From Lithospermum erythrorhizon (taxonomy: Eukaryota > Streptophyta > Magnoliopsida > Boraginales > Boraginaceae): DNA of 64,000 bases. The notes beneath the pieces were generated by a model. The model worked only from the letters and a program-made list of their open reading frames with translations, had not been told where the DNA came from and searched no databases. How positions within the stretch are numbered: position 1 is the stretch's first letter; each line of letters opens with the position of its first letter. Position numbers and translations under genes: made by a program. The DNA lies in contig JADFUC010000590.1 of the NCBI GenBank assembly GCA_019722365.1, forward strand, positions 434,001-498,000. The letters run 5' to 3'. Below, in pieces: positions 13,000 through 25,930 of this stretch.

Positions 13000-13920
13000 G
13001 ATGTTGAAAATTAATTAAAAGATAATTAAAATAATTAAGACCACTTAATCACCACTAAATTGAGCCATTGTAGGAATGCCATTGGCTTAGTGGTTCTCGA
13101 CGAACTCCAAATTTAATGTAAAACCGTCAGACGGTCAAGTTTCGAGAAAATAGCCCACTCAATGTACATTAAATTTAGGGTTTGGGGCTAAAAATCCCAA
13201 TTTATCATATTAAAAAGTGCCATGTGGTCCTAAATCAAGTTCTTGAAGTTTGTGGTTCAAAATGAAGACTCTAAAAGTCATGGGGTTCAAAATAAAGACT
13301 CCAAAAGGTCTGGGGTCAATATGAAAGTTGCATATGACCTAGAAAAGAATTTGGACCCTTTTTATGCAAAAAAAGGCGCCCCATATTAATACTTCTTGAG
13401 AAAAGAAATTCCTAAATTTTTCGACAACAGATCTTACCTCAAAATTCGATCATAAGATCACATCCGAAATTAAATCAACTAATCAAGCAAGTATTCAAAG
13501 CCCTTAAGCCTATAAATACCTCCTATATTTTTTAAAATTCCATCCAAAATATTCAAAATCATCAAGAAATCATTAAGAAAAAATAATTAAAAACATCCGA
13601 GAAAATACAGAGGACTAATTGAAATTTCTAAGTTAAATTTTTTAAATCACCAAGAGAAACACCACTTCGTGGTCGAAAACACCTCCGTAGTCAAAATAGG
13701 TGCCCGGAATTAAGATTATTGCACAAACGCATTTCAATTCTTTTCGCTAGAAGCAAAATCTACGGTAACTGACATCGATTTCAAGAACGCGATTATTCAG
13801 AATGTTAAATAGCCCTCGATTATTCATAAATCTTGCATGAACACTGAAAACTTCAAAGTTTGATTCATCAAGTCTTATTATGCTGGGGAATACACCGACT
13901 CATTCAAATTCCTATAGCTG
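13000..13920 (+). repeat. LTR-like copy B of a Tat/Ogre-type element
   Basis: Partner of 6010-7110, about 6.9 kb away, with the same order of words and a TATA box at 13511-13518. The two copies are strongly diverged. Whether they are the two LTRs of one element or two separate insertions is not settled. Confidence 0.55.
13511..13518 (+). promoter_or_regulatory. TATA box of LTR copy B
   Basis: TATAAATA in the same CCTATAAATACC context as copy A. Confidence 0.5.
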
Positions 13921-14243
13921 GGGATTCTAGGTAGAAACATCAAGCAAGTGCCCCCGTCCGAGTGATCAAGATCATCAACAAGGTTGGGAAAATCTACATT
14001 CATACTAATCATCACTATAGCAATAAGCCGCCGAGGCCATCAGAGTACAAGAAGAAACGTATATTAAGCCAAAGAATCCTAAATCAAATCCCAAAGTGAG
14101 CCAAATCTCACTAAGCCCCACCCCCGCAACAACACGATGATAAGTGCCGCTGCAGATGCTAAACTATTAATCGCCAACAACTTGCTTGCTATCACTCCAT
14201 ACAACTCACGAGCTCGGAGTCAAATCCCACCAGAGACAAGTAG

Positions 14244-14272
14244 TGTTGGATTTTACGGATTAAAATAACAAT
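14244..14272. repeat. Short match to the Copia-like LTR end at 38248
   Basis: 29 bases beginning TGTTGGATTTTACGG agree at 28 positions with the start of the LTR at 38248. After that the sequences differ. It may be the end of a deleted LTR of the same family. Confidence 0.5.
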
Positions 14273-14613
14273 TATAATCACACTAGTCACACTTGGGTCA
14301 TATCCCTTAAATCCCACCACAAAAGGTGAAGTCCCACCAGTGGTACTAAAACCCAAGTCTCACAATGCAGACACGTGCAGTAAGTCCATCAAGCCTAAAA
14401 TAGATCGGAGATCAAGTCCAAGACCCAACATCAAGTCCGTACAGCCAACACGGGATTACGCTGCTAAGGCTCCCCGGCTCGGACCATATCCAAGTCAAGA
14501 CTAGGACACATATCCAACTCAAGTATGTATCTTCTATCTAAACTAAATCAAATCCAACTCAAATCAAGCTCTAATCAAGCCAAGCTCATACCAAGCTCCC
14601 TATCAAGCTCATG

Positions 14614-16861
14614 TGAACGACCCACCCCAGGTCATACGCCCCGAGGTTAATCAGCCCCAACTCGACACTGAGTCACCAATCGACGATGACTGATTTTTGA
14701 AGGAAAATGTCTTCAAACAACTCAACAAAATAATATACAACTAACGACAACACTTTTAAAAAAAAAAAAGGATCCATCGTGGTATTCTAACCACATAACA
14801 ACAACCAACAATACAACATAACTCCAGTACCAATACAACAACCTACAACAAATGCGATCTCAAATAACAACTATACGCATAACAACCACAATCCAACAAA
14901 ATAAAGAGATCAGAAGGATCAACTGCCACTCCGCTTCATCTAAGCTCTTCAAAGACAAACACCAAGACATCCGCCGAAAGAACAACACCACTGTCAACAT
15001 AGCAATAAAATTGCCGCCCATGGGCCGAATAAAGCGAAGTCGCTAAGCTTAAATGATATATATTCAAGAATTTAAATCACCTTTCCAATCACTTAATAGC
15101 GATCAAATGAATTATTATCAGATACGATAGATAAAGTTGGTATACGATATTATTCAACTTAGGATCTTAATATAAAAGTCACTAGCGCTTTCATTATCAT
15201 TTTCATAGGGTCATAAATTGTTACTACTGCACTATCCAAAAATGATGGAAATCAACAATAACATACGCATATCTCAAGAAAAACTGTAACAACACGCACA
15301 ACCAATCGACCCTACTCTATCCACTGACAACGACGACACCACAACCTCAACGACTAGGCAACTCAGCAACCCAACCAACTCAACAATAGTATCAACTCAA
15401 CAATAGTATCAACTCAACAACTCAACAATAGTATCAACTCAACAACTCAATATAAGTATCAACCTAACAACTCAATATAAGTATCAACCCAACAACTCAT
15501 TATAAGTCCGGGGTTTCTACAACTAACGCGCATATAATCAACCTCAACTCTAGGGAGTAAACTTATGTCCGTCGACATAAGTTTATCACCGAATCTGCAA
15601 CGGCAGACGGGTTAATCACCGAATCGTCACTAGGTACGGGTTAACTCACCAAATCGCATTTTAGGAACGAAGCAAGATAATCGACAAACAACTCCAACCG
15701 ATACAACATCAACTCATATACAACTCTTCCTAATACGACTCAACAACTCTTCAAAACACCTCCGCATCGACTCATAGCACTCACAAACACAACGCAACGA
15801 CTAACCCACAACGCATAATCAACATATAATCTAACAAAATCATATATATAAATATACACATATCCGTAATCAAATAGTTAATCAACACCAAGTAGATAGA
15901 TACTCACCTCGATTAGCTAAATGAAAACTCAAATAACCACGTTGACCTTTCCTCGATCAACGCCTAAAAATATTCGTGTAATTATAATTATTACTTATAA
16001 CACAACTAGTAATATAACATCTCTACCTATATCTCATATTTATACTCCCAAAATAACCCAACAAAAGTTCCCCCTATCACCTTATTCCAACTTAAGTTCG
16101 CAACATTTCCTATTAATGATCGAGTTCCAATTACTAGTTTCAAAAGTTTCAACGCTCCATATTAACAACTAATCATCACATTTCTAACCATCTTTAATCT
16201 CAAATCCAATTAACTACTCAACTTACAAAACTCATATTATCCGATCATTCTCTAATCACCTAAAAATCATAACTTACACCTCAAAACAACCCTAATAAAA
16301 GTCCAAGAGTACACTTCTACCATAATAAAATCATTTAGAAAAAGTCAACAAAAGTCAACAAAAGTCAACTATAATCCGACAATTTCAACCCCATAAATCG
16401 ATAATTATCAACTCTTATCTAAGCTTGGCAATTCTATAACATAATAAACATCAAATCTCAAAGTCAACTCAAATTCCCAAAAAGTCAACATCCCCAAACT
16501 CAAGAAATACTCCAAAAGATTTGAACTTTACCTCAAATGTGTGAATGACTCGGGAATCTCCAAAAAAAATTCTAACCGTGCTCGCCAAACGATAAGTTAA
16601 AATTTAACAAATTTTTTAGGAAACTTAAGTAAAGCTTCGCCTTAATTGTATTTGGAGAGAAAGTTAAGATGATAATGATTTATGATAAAATTATTGATAA
16701 GTATAGAAAGTCTCGGGTCCGCGCAAAAAATATCTCAAGAGTCGCCACTTTCGCTCGGCTTAGCTTCGCCTCTTTAAGCCATCAAACACAACTCTAACAA
16801 AAATTTAAATTTCTAACCCCAAAATAATATTAGTAACAATACTCATACGGAACGGGTTATA
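14614..16861 (-). repeat. 3' LTR of the Tekay-like element
   Basis: Partner of 21683-23912, with the same order of blocks. The short tandem block CAACTCAACAATAGTATCAA lies at about 15370-15510 and the TCACCGAATC repeats at 15585-15665. It ends at GGAACGGGTTATA, beside the polypurine-type tract. Confidence 0.85.
15370..15510. repeat. Short tandem block in the Tekay-like 3' LTR
   Basis: Imperfect copies of CAACTCAACAATAGTAT and CAACTCAATATAAGTAT, unit 17-26 bases; the same block is in the other LTR at 22440-22565. Confidence 0.75.
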
Positions 16862-16912
16862 AATTTCACCTACCTATCAAAAAATTTGCCCTCGAAATTT
16901 CAACTCAACAAA
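16862..16912 (-). other. Polypurine tract region of the Tekay-like element
   Basis: On the minus strand, TTTCGAGGGCAAATTTTTTG and GATAGGTAGGTG precede the LTR start. Del/Tekay elements typically have TTTCGAGGACGAAAT with an AGGAGGGGAG-like tract here. This supports both the lineage and the LTR border at 16861. Confidence 0.65.
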
Positions 16913-17100
16913 CTACGAGAAAGACCCATTTAAACAACTCAAAAGTCATAAACACAAACAAAACACCACTCCCCTACTCGAACACCGCGTAACGGATCCT
17001 CATATCATCCTCATGTTCCCATGTCGCCTCCACACCGGTTCCTCCACAACATCACCTTCACCAAGGCCACCTGATTATTCCTCAATACCTTTTCCTCCAA

Positions 17101-17313
17101 TCAAGAATCTTCACCGGGTTTCTCCTCAAAGGTGAGATCCTCTTCAAGCTCCACCCCAGCTAAGAATACGCGACTCATCCGAACATACATTCTCGCATTA
17201 CCCACATGGAACACATTGTGAATTCTGTCCAACTCCGGAGGCAATGCTAGACGGTAAGCTACGAGTCCCACTCTCGCAAAGATCTCAAACGGTCCAATAT
17301 ACTGTGGGCTCAA
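17101..17313 (-). pseudogene. Integrase C-terminal / chromovirus tail remnant
   Basis: The frame reads LSP-like [37 protein letters not shown], then a garbled stretch where MLR-KY is expected, then [13 protein letters not shown]. This GPY/F module and tail mark chromovirus integrases of the Del/Tekay type. The garbling after NVFHV fits small deletions at CTG and CCG sites. Confidence 0.9.
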
Positions 17314-18019
17314 CTTCCTTTCCTACTAAAACCGCATTACTCCCTTCCATGGCGATAACCTCAAGAACACATGATCTCCAACCTCGAAGGACAAGTCTAC
17401 CCGGCGACGATCAAAGATATTTCTTCTGCTTTGTCCCGCTATCCCTCGTGTTTTCCCTCAGACAACTTGATCCTCTCCACCGAACTCTCAACTAACTCGG
17501 AACCATAAACCTCTCTCCCACTTCGCTCCAACAACCGGAGTCCGACACTTCCGCCTATGTCAAGGCTTCAAATGGAGCCATATCTCGATACTAGCATGAA
17601 AACTGTTATTATACGCGAACTCCAGCTTAGGCAACTTGTCATCCTAACTCCCTGAGAAACTCATAACACAAGCCCGAAGCATTTCCTCCAAAGTCTTGAT
17701 TGTTCTCTCGACGCCTATATCCGTCTGGGACGGAAAGATGTACTCAACTCCACTTAGTCCCCTAACGCCCCTGAAACCATTTCGAATCTCGAGGTGAATC
17801 TCGCATCGCGGTCAGAAATGATCGACACCGAAATCCCATGCAGTCTCACACCGATCAACATACATCTTCTTTAACCTCTCCCGTCCATCTAGATCCGATA
17901 GGTAAGAAATGAGCCGACTTCGATGTACCCTATCCGTAATCACCTGCATCCTATCATTCCGCCTCAACTACCCAGGGAAGCACTCGAATACAAAGTCCAT
18001 TTTAATATTTTCCCCACGC

Positions 18020-18292
18020 CTACTCGAATATTAAGAGTCTCTGCAACAATCCTGCGGGATGTCTATGCTCCGCCTTCACCTGCTGACAAACCAAACATTT
18101 AGCCACGAACTCTGCAATTTCTCTCTTCATTCCCGGCCACCAGAAAGTCAATCTCAAGTCCCTGTACATCTTTGTGCTACCAGGATGCATGCTATAAGAA
18201 GCATTATGAGCCTCGTCAAGAATCTCTTTCTTCAACTCATCCGAATCCGGCACACATAACCTGCCATCCATCCTCAGAGCTCCATTCGCCAA
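18020..18292 (-). pseudogene. Integrase N-terminal (H2C2) domain remnant
   Basis: A 90-codon frame carries HNASYSMHPGSTKMYRDLRL, FWWPGMKREIAEFVAKCLVC and QQVKAEHRHPAGLLQ. The two His and two Cys of the zinc-binding H2C2 module are present. The frame ends abruptly where the conserved Pro-Glu-Trp-Lys region should follow; the DNA shows a loss within a CCGG at that point. Confidence 0.95.
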
Positions 18293-18839
18293 TCAAAAAT
18301 CCTTTCTCGACCCCATCCCCTTTCCCCACCGATTTTCTGAGTCTTCATCTTCATTTAACTCTTAAAATATGGTGAAAAGTACGTGTCGAACTCTTCACAT
18401 GCCTAAACACCACCACCGGGCCGCCAATATCAAACTCAACCCCTGTCGCTTTTATCTCCGCTTTTGGCTCCTTCGCCTCCTTTCGACTCAAAAAGCATCT
18501 ACTACATTCGCTTCGGTAATATTCGACGTCACATCATAGTCGCCGAGCAAACTCCATCCACCTCCTCTCGCCTCAAATTCATGTCTCTCTTAGTCGGCAG
18601 TACTTCGCACTTTCGCGATCAAAATAAAATCACATCTAACCCCATACAAGTAATCTCCACAACTTCAATGCAAAACAATCGCCGCTAACCTGCATCATGG
18701 GTCGGGTAATTCTCCTACGGCCTCAACCGTCGCAGCATAAGAAATCACTCTCCATTCTCAAAGATCAACACACAAATTAACCCCCGCGCAAAGATCAATC
18801 AGAATCACGAACCCTAATCTCGGATGGTAAAGCTAAACC

Positions 18840-19510
18840 GTGCGTGAGTCAACTTTGCCTTCAACTCTTGAAACACCTCTCACAATCCTCATCCCAAATA
18901 AAAGGAACTCCCTTCCCGGTCAATACGGTCATCGGAGTCAGCAATCAACGAAATCTCGAGCAAATCTCCCGTAATACCCAGCCAAACCCAAGAAACTCCT
19001 CACCCGGTCACACCCGTAGGTCGCCTCCCACTACTCACGCCTCCACCTTCCGGTGGTCCACACAAATACCTTCAATTCTGACATAAATACGGCTCAAGAA
19101 CTGCATTTTCTCCAAACTGCACTACATTCGCTACACTTTACGCATAACCGATGTTGCCTCAAAGTCTCCAATACAACTCAAGAAGTGTCTCTCTCTCGTG
19201 CTCCTCCGCATCACTCGAGTAGATCAGAATATCATCAATAAACACAATCACAAATTTATCCAAAAACTCCCCAAATACCCGGTTCATTAAATCCATGAAC
19301 GCTGCCGGTGCATTAGTCAACCCAAACGGCATTACCATAAACTCATAGTGCCCATACCTGGATCGAAAAGCTGATTTCGGAATGTCACCTCTAATCTCAA
19401 CTGTAGTACTGATTCCAAATCAATCTTCGAAAATACTCGCACTCACTAACCGGACCAAATAAATCATCTATCTCGATAACGGATAGCCGGTTCTTGATGG
19501 TCACTTTATT
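18840..19510 (-). pseudogene. Reverse transcriptase remnant, several broken frames
   Basis: Conserved RT blocks appear in shifting minus frames: a VTIKNRYP-like block near 19470-19500, [20 protein letters not shown] at about 19290-19361, and the catalytic FIDDILIYS near 19205-19262. The RT-to-RNase H connector VLTGKGVPFIWDEDCE lies at about 18850-18925. Both Asp residues of the xxDD centre survive, but frameshifts separate the blocks, so no enzyme can be made. Confidence 0.9.
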
Positions 19511-19705
19511 CAACCCGCCTCGTAGTCGATACACAACATCAACGCATTCATCTTTCTTTTTCACAAATGTAACTCAGCAATTCCCACGGAGAAACACTCG
19601 GCCCGACAAACCCTTATCAAGTAGCTCAAAGTGAACTAAGTCTTCAACTCCTCAGTCGAGCCATTCTATACGGCGCACAGAAATCGGTGTCGCATCTGAA
19701 CTACC

Positions 19706-19924
19706 TCAATCGCAACCCACTTCTCTCTCCTCGGGTGGTGCTCGCAACTCCTCCGGAAAAACATCAACATACTCACGAACAACCTCTACATCCTCTAACC
19801 TGTTCTCCTCTCTCTCCAAGTCGACTACATACCCCTGTGACACCAAGTGACAACCTTTCTTTATCAACTTCGCCCAAGACGGAATAAAACTCGATGGCAA
19901 AATCTTCCTATCTCCCTCAAACAC
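19706..19924 (-). pseudogene. Protease/reverse transcriptase linker remnant
   Basis: The frame reads LIKKGCHLVSQGYVVDLERE and VVREYVDVFPEELRAPPEER, matching the conserved Gypsy stretch (xxF-x-DVFPE-L--PP-RE) just before reverse transcriptase. The frame breaks after REVGCD. Confidence 0.9.
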
Positions 19925-20442
19925 AACATCGTGTCTACCCGGCTAGCAAATATAATCTCTTTACGGCAAATAATTTTAGCGTGATTGCCCCCAATCACCC
20001 ATTCCCAAGATAATACTCTCACTAATTCAAACGGAAGTAGATCCACCACTAACAATTGATTACACACTTTTAAGGGACAATCTCTATATACATCTCTAAC
20101 CTCAACCGACCTCCCAACTGGTGTCATAATATAAAGGGGAACAAGTAAAGACTCCCGACATAAAGGTAAAACATCCACAAAACTCCGGGAAATAAAAGAA
20201 TGAGTAGCCTGTAATCAGTACCCTAGCCTCCAGACAAATAACAACAAGTGCACTGGCCACAACCCTCGGAGTGTCCAATGCCTCCCGCCGACGGCATCGA
20301 TCCGCCTCTCACAAGATCAAGCCTCGTCGCCACTCCGCTGTGCTCCCCTGGGTACTTCCAACTCCGCGACCCTGACCTCCGCGGCCTCCAACTCGTCTCT
20401 CGCCTCCCCTAGTACCTCCTCTCACGTGACCGTGGCCGCGAT

Positions 20443-20643
20443 TTATGTACTAGCTCCGCCCACTCCGGAATACTGGGGACAATCTCTCGCTATATGTCCA
20501 GACTGCTGACATCGGAAGCAAATCATCTCTCTCTCCCGACAATCCTGCATCCTATGGCCCATCTCGCCTAATAATGAAAACATCGGATTTTCGCCGGAAC
20601 CCCGCGACACCCCCTCCGAGATCCACCCAGATCCGATGCACAT
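20443..20643 (-). pseudogene. gag CCHC zinc-knuckle remnant
   Basis: The minus frame contains CFRCQQSGHIARDC at 20479-20520, a complete C-x2-C-x4-H-x4-C nucleocapsid knuckle of the Gypsy type, preceded by MGHRMQDCRERE, a decayed first knuckle-like region. The knuckle binds the RNA genome during packaging. Flanking gag sequence (20700-21600) is broken by frameshifts. Confidence 0.9.
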
Positions 20644-21660
20644 ACCCGATGTTATGAGCCGCTAATAACTCCTGCCAACGGGGCACCGAAACTACTCGGT
20701 ACCGGGCGAGCCGGGTCGAAAGCGTCCCTCCTGAACCTCGAACTAGATGGTCCAATCGGCACGACTACCTCCCCGTTGTACCCTCTTCGACCTCTTCCGC
20801 CTCAGTTCACCCCATCTCTACTCAATGCAGCTGCCTCAACTCATGTAAACCGCGAAGTCATCAAAGATATATGGTGGCGAATCTCCCATCTCAACCCATC
20901 TCGAACTGGTAACTCGGCCTCTACCGGGCGCATACCGGAAGAAAGGACATAACCGCTAAACCGCCTCATACTCACCGTGATCGATCACCCTGAGTCAACA
21001 AAATCAGATCCCTCTCCAAAGCAAATGGGTACTCATACAATTCTTCTCCGAATGCGCCACAAACATTCTAAGTCACCCGGTCCTCTAGTGCCCAAGGATA
21101 CCAAGAGGAGGCTCCCACCAATCACTTGCCCCCACGCAGCCTCCCAGAAGCGGCGAACCCGACCTCACCACCCTCAATACCCATAGGCTCAAAAATGGTC
21201 TCCAAATCTCTAATGAACTCAATGGCATCAATCGGTGAACCCACTCCATGAAACTTCGGAGGATCTCTTCGAAACCGTCAAATGCCTTACTCGAGCATCA
21301 CCTCCCGAGCTCCACCGCCACCGCGCTGTCCCCAAATCCCCCCTGCCAACCCGCACTCATCCCTAGCAACAGGTCAACTGGGACATCGGGGTGTACACCG
21401 GAACTCTGCTGCTCCACACTGGGCTCACTCCACCGCACGCCGGCCACCTCTCTCGCTCAACCTCTATTACCCCTAGGTTCACACGGCACGCCTCAAAGAC
21501 GGGTCGCCCCACGCTGCCTCCACTCTCGTGAATCCTCAAATACCACGGCAAACCCAGTTAAAGACTTGTGACCTTAAAAAGACCTCCAACCGTACAACTC
21601 AAAGAACACAACCCGCATGTATTACAACCAATACGTAATTCACCAAAGAATACGAAACCT

Positions 21661-21675
21661 GGCCTCGATAACAAC
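21661..21675 (-). other. Primer binding site (initiator Met tRNA type), degraded
   Basis: The + strand reads GGCCTCGATAACAAC directly inside the LTR border. The intact complement of the Met primer site would read GCTCTGATACCA, so the change includes CTG to CG. Its position next to the LTR at 21683 fixes the orientation as minus. Confidence 0.55.
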
Positions 21676-21682
21676 AAAATTA

Positions 21683-23912
21683 TAAGACCCGCCTGCGCCA
21701 GAACACCCTCGAGGTTAATCGTCCTAACTGACACCGTGAGTCACTCAATCGATTTGGATGACTCCTCGATTTTTGAAGGAAAAATGTCTTTAAACAACTC
21801 AACAAACAATATACAACTAACGACAACACTTTTTAAAAAGGATCCATCGTGGTATTCCTAACCACATAACAACAACCAACAATACAACAACCTACAAATA
21901 ACAAGTATCTCAAAATAACAACTATACAGATAACAACCACAATCCAACAAAATAAAGCAGGATCAGAAGTGACTAACCGCCACCCGCCGCCATCTGCTCT
22001 CTTTCAACACAAACACCAAGAAATCCGCCGAAAGAACAACACCAATTGCCAACATAGCAATAAAATTGCCGCCCATGCTTAATAGGCGTAGTTCATGGTT
22101 TTAAATGTGGGATATATATATCTCAAGAATTTAAATCACCTTCCAATCAACACGCACACAGATCAAATGAATTAATATCGCATACGATAGATGTCGTATA
22201 TGATATTATTCAACTTAGGATCTTAATATAAAGTCACTAGCGCTTTCATTATCATTTTCATAGGGTCATAAATTGTTACTACCGTATCTATCCAAAATTA
22301 TGGCAATCAACAATAACATACGATATCTCAAGAAAATCAGAATAAAAAGCACAACCAATCGACTCTACTCTATCCATCGACAAATCCATTTACACCACAA
22401 CCTCAACGATTTCAGTAACCCGAAGAACCCAAACAACTCAACTATAAGAGATCAACTCAACAATAGTATCAACTCAACAACTCAACGCAGTATGAACTCA
22501 ACAACTCAATATAAGTATCAACCCAATAACTCAATATAAGTATCAACCCAACAACTCAATATAAGTCCTAGTTTCTACAACTAATGCGCATATAATCAAC
22601 CCAACTCAGGGAGAAACTTATGTCCGTCGACATAAGCTTTCAACGAATCGCAGTAACGGTAGGTACTTAAGCAATCACCGAATCGGGCCACTAGGTAATG
22701 GCAATTCTCACCAAATCGTACTAGTAACGAAGCAAGATACCGGACAAACAACTCAACTGACAACATCAACTCAAACACACAACTCTTCCTAATACGACTC
22801 TACAACTCTTCAAAAGTACCTGTACAACTCACAAGACCACAAATACAACTCAACGACTCAACCCACAACACATAACCAACATATAATTCAACACAAATCA
22901 CATATATACACATACACATATTCGTAATCAAATAGTTAATCAACACCCGTGAGATAGATACTCACCGTTAGCTAAATGAAAACCTTCAAATAAATCACAA
23001 CAATGACCTTTCCGCGATCAACGCCTAAAAACATTCTAATTATAATTACTACTTATAACACAACTATTACTATAACATTCTACCTATATATATCATCTCA
23101 CATTTATACTCCCAAAATAACCCAACAAAGTTCCCTTTATCAATTTATTCCAACTTGACTTCGCCGCAACCTTCCTATTAATGATCGAAGTTCCAACAAT
23201 TACTAGTTTCAAAGCTCTAACGTCTACATAACTAAATCATCATATTTCTAACCATCTAATCTCAAAATCCAATTAACTACTCAACTTACCAAACCCATAA
23301 TATCCCATCATTCTCTCTTAATCACCTTAAAAATCATAACTTACACTTTCAAAACAACCCTACTAAAGTCCAAGAGTACACTTCTACCATAATAAATCAT
23401 TTAGAAAAGTCAACAAAAAGTCAAATAAAGCTTCAACTATAATCTCGACAATTTCTTTAACCCCATATAAAGTGATAATTATCAACTCTTATACGATAAT
23501 CTAAGCTTAAATGGCAATTTTATAACATAATAAACATCAAAACTCAAAGTCAACTCAAATTCCCAAAAAGTCAACATCCTCAAACTCAAGAAATACTCCA
23601 AAAGATTTGAACTTTCTTACCTCAAAACGTAGAGAATGACTCGGGGAATCTCTCCCGAAAATTTTAGGACCAAAGCTCGCCAAATGAGGAAGAAAATGGA
23701 AGAAATTTTTTTAGGAAACTTATGGGAAGTTTCGCCATAATAAAGACGGAGGGAAGCAAGATGATAAATTACGATGACAGCTATCGGATAAGTATAGAAA
23801 GTTCGGTTTCTGGGCTAGTTTCTCGCCCCGTTTAACAACACAACTCTAACAAAATTTAAATTTCTAACCCCAAAATAATATTACAATAATACTCCATAAT
23901 GAACGGGTTATA
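21683..23912 (-). repeat. 5' LTR of the Tekay-like element
   Basis: It aligns with 14614-16861 over its whole length, from GAGGTTAATC and GGATCCATCGTGGTATTC through CTAGCGCTTTCATTATCA to the end AACGGGTTATA. Both copies hold a (CAACTCAACAATAGTAT)-type short tandem block (22440-22565) and a threefold TCACCGAATC block (about 22640-22730). The two LTRs differ by many small indels as well as substitutions. Confidence 0.85.
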
Positions 23913-25930
23913 ATACCAAGTAGAGTCAAGAAGCGACATCTAACAAATCACACAGTGCTAGTGGACCCATAGTTTGGACAATGATCCTCTTCGATTTGAT
24001 AAACATGCATTAATCGGTGAATTTTTCCTATAGTGGGTTTTATTTTGTACCCCTTGAAATAAATAATAAAAATTCTTCAGACATGTGTGTATTTTTTTTA
24101 AAAGTGATATTTTCTAACAATAAATATAATTACATAACGTGTATTTTTTATTATTAGATCTTGAAATGAAGAATAGTATGATAACAAAAATTTTAAATCT
24201 ACTATTAAATTATATTGTCAAAAATTATAAGGATCATATAACTACGAATAAAATCTAATTTTAATATAAATCAAAAGTAATTATTTATAAATTTACGTGA
24301 AATAATTAATTACTTATTTATTATTCACTTAAATATTCAAGATAATTAATCAGACGTACATTTTACTGGGGCTTTTAAACATAAAGGTGTAGTGTTAGCA
24401 ACATTTAAACATTAGAAAAACGGGCACACTTCATTCTAAGTTCTAAGTTCTAACCCTTTTGACTCTAGCTGTGAAGTGGAAACTAAAAGATTCAAGATTG
24501 GGCGATAACGACTATTGAAGCTGCATTAGCTGTTACAAGTGCGCCTAGCTAGCTAGGTAGTTCCTGTTTTGGTTTTGCTTTTGCTTTGTAGTAGTGGATC
24601 TTCTTTAAAAGTTGATAGATAAAAATGAGCAAAGCTCATCAATAATTAGGTAAAAAACTAAATTTTAATTTTTTTTTTTTTTGAGAAAGCTCACTTTGAG
24701 AGATCATATTAACAAATAATTCTCAATAATAGGTCCTAAACTAAAGTTAAATACTACATACCTATTGAAACAATTGATTGTTTATGAAAAAATTAAATAT
24801 TTTCTCAATGCAACGTTTTGAATGTTTTTGTTTGAAATTAACTTATTGGTTTATCTACTCCATTTTTCAGTTTAATTGGTTGAAAGTTGGTCCATCCTTG
24901 AAAATAATATTCCATTCATCTTAATATATTCGATTGATTAAAACAAAGTTCTTGTTTCAATAATTATCAATAGTATACCGTTCACTCATATATCTAAAAT
25001 TTGATCATTCATAAATAAACTATAATGAGAAGTTTTGTTTATATATAAACTCATTTATATTTGGGTATTAGATATTGTAGGAAACTATATTTAACATTTT
25101 TAAATGATTGTTCATTTTGTTTTTTCAATAATCAAAATTAATAAGCTTTGCCATCTTAATTCACATATATAATTTGATTTCAATCAAAATTCTTAATAGA
25201 ATAATGTAGTTCAAAAATACTATATTTTGGTATATATTTTCAGACATTACTTTATAAATTAAAAAATATTTGAGTTTAAAATTTAAAAAATTAATTTATT
25301 AGAATCTAAAGTTGGATGATTTTTTAAGAAGTGAGGCACAAGTTCATGCCTTTTGTTCTTACACTAAAACTATCTGAACAGATGTAGCACCCGTTCGTTG
25401 TACAGTTCAATGAGGACAAAATAGTAAAATACATATAAGACCTTATTATACTTTTAAAATAGTTTTGGAGCCAATGCAATGTTCAACCACTAAACATAAA
25501 AGACACTATTGTCGACTACATGTCCACATCCATTCCTTCAATGAAACAAAATGTACAAAAGCCAAAACATTTCCACATTAGGATCATAAAGAGCTTAGAA
25601 GAGGAATTCAATTGGCTAAACATCCCATCATCTACATAGTGGTCCGCACAAAGTAGATTTTATAAAGGGGAAGGGTTATAAATTCGGACGGTTCATCTTA
25701 GGTACATTGGATCGGATCAATAGGATTATTCCTTATACTCTTTATGTTTGCGAGGTCATCAACTCATATACAATTGGAAATAGTAACTCATATTGTGTGT
25801 TTCAATTTGTTTGATACTATCTATTACATTTATTCAAAATTTTAATAATTATTATTTAGCTTAAAAATACATGACATGTATGATGGATGTATCAGTATCA
25901 TAACCGACTTCAGCTTAAAATGTCAAATAA
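23913..25930. other. AT-rich intergenic DNA, no gene seen
   Basis: No frame of note on either strand, only short A/T runs (24670). Nothing further is supportable. Confidence 0.5.

Larger units (their letters stand above)
14614..23912 (-). mobile_element. Ty3/Gypsy chromovirus (Tekay/Del-like) LTR retrotransposon, structurally complete, coding-dead
   Basis: Two collinear LTRs (14614-16861 and 21683-23912) enclose about 4.8 kb. Reading leftward on the minus strand come a primer site (21661-21675), gag zinc knuckle (20479-20520), protease/RT linker (19706-19924), RT motifs (about 19200-19500), integrase H2C2 (18020-18292) and the C-terminal chromovirus region (17101-17313), then a PPT next to the left LTR. 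This gag-PR-RT-RH-INT order and the sequence of the C-terminal region fit the Del/Tekay lineage. No frame is long: indels cut every domain, so it cannot act autonomously. No clear 5-base target duplication was found. Confidence 0.9.

Noticed and set aside
15370..15510. CRISPR-like array of short repeats
   Set aside because: The units are contiguous, without unique spacers, and occur in both LTRs of a plant retrotransposon.
21248..21571. Plus-strand 107-codon Pro/Ser-rich frame
   Set aside because: It runs antisense to the gag region of the minus-strand Tekay-like element; its composition reflects the opposite strand.
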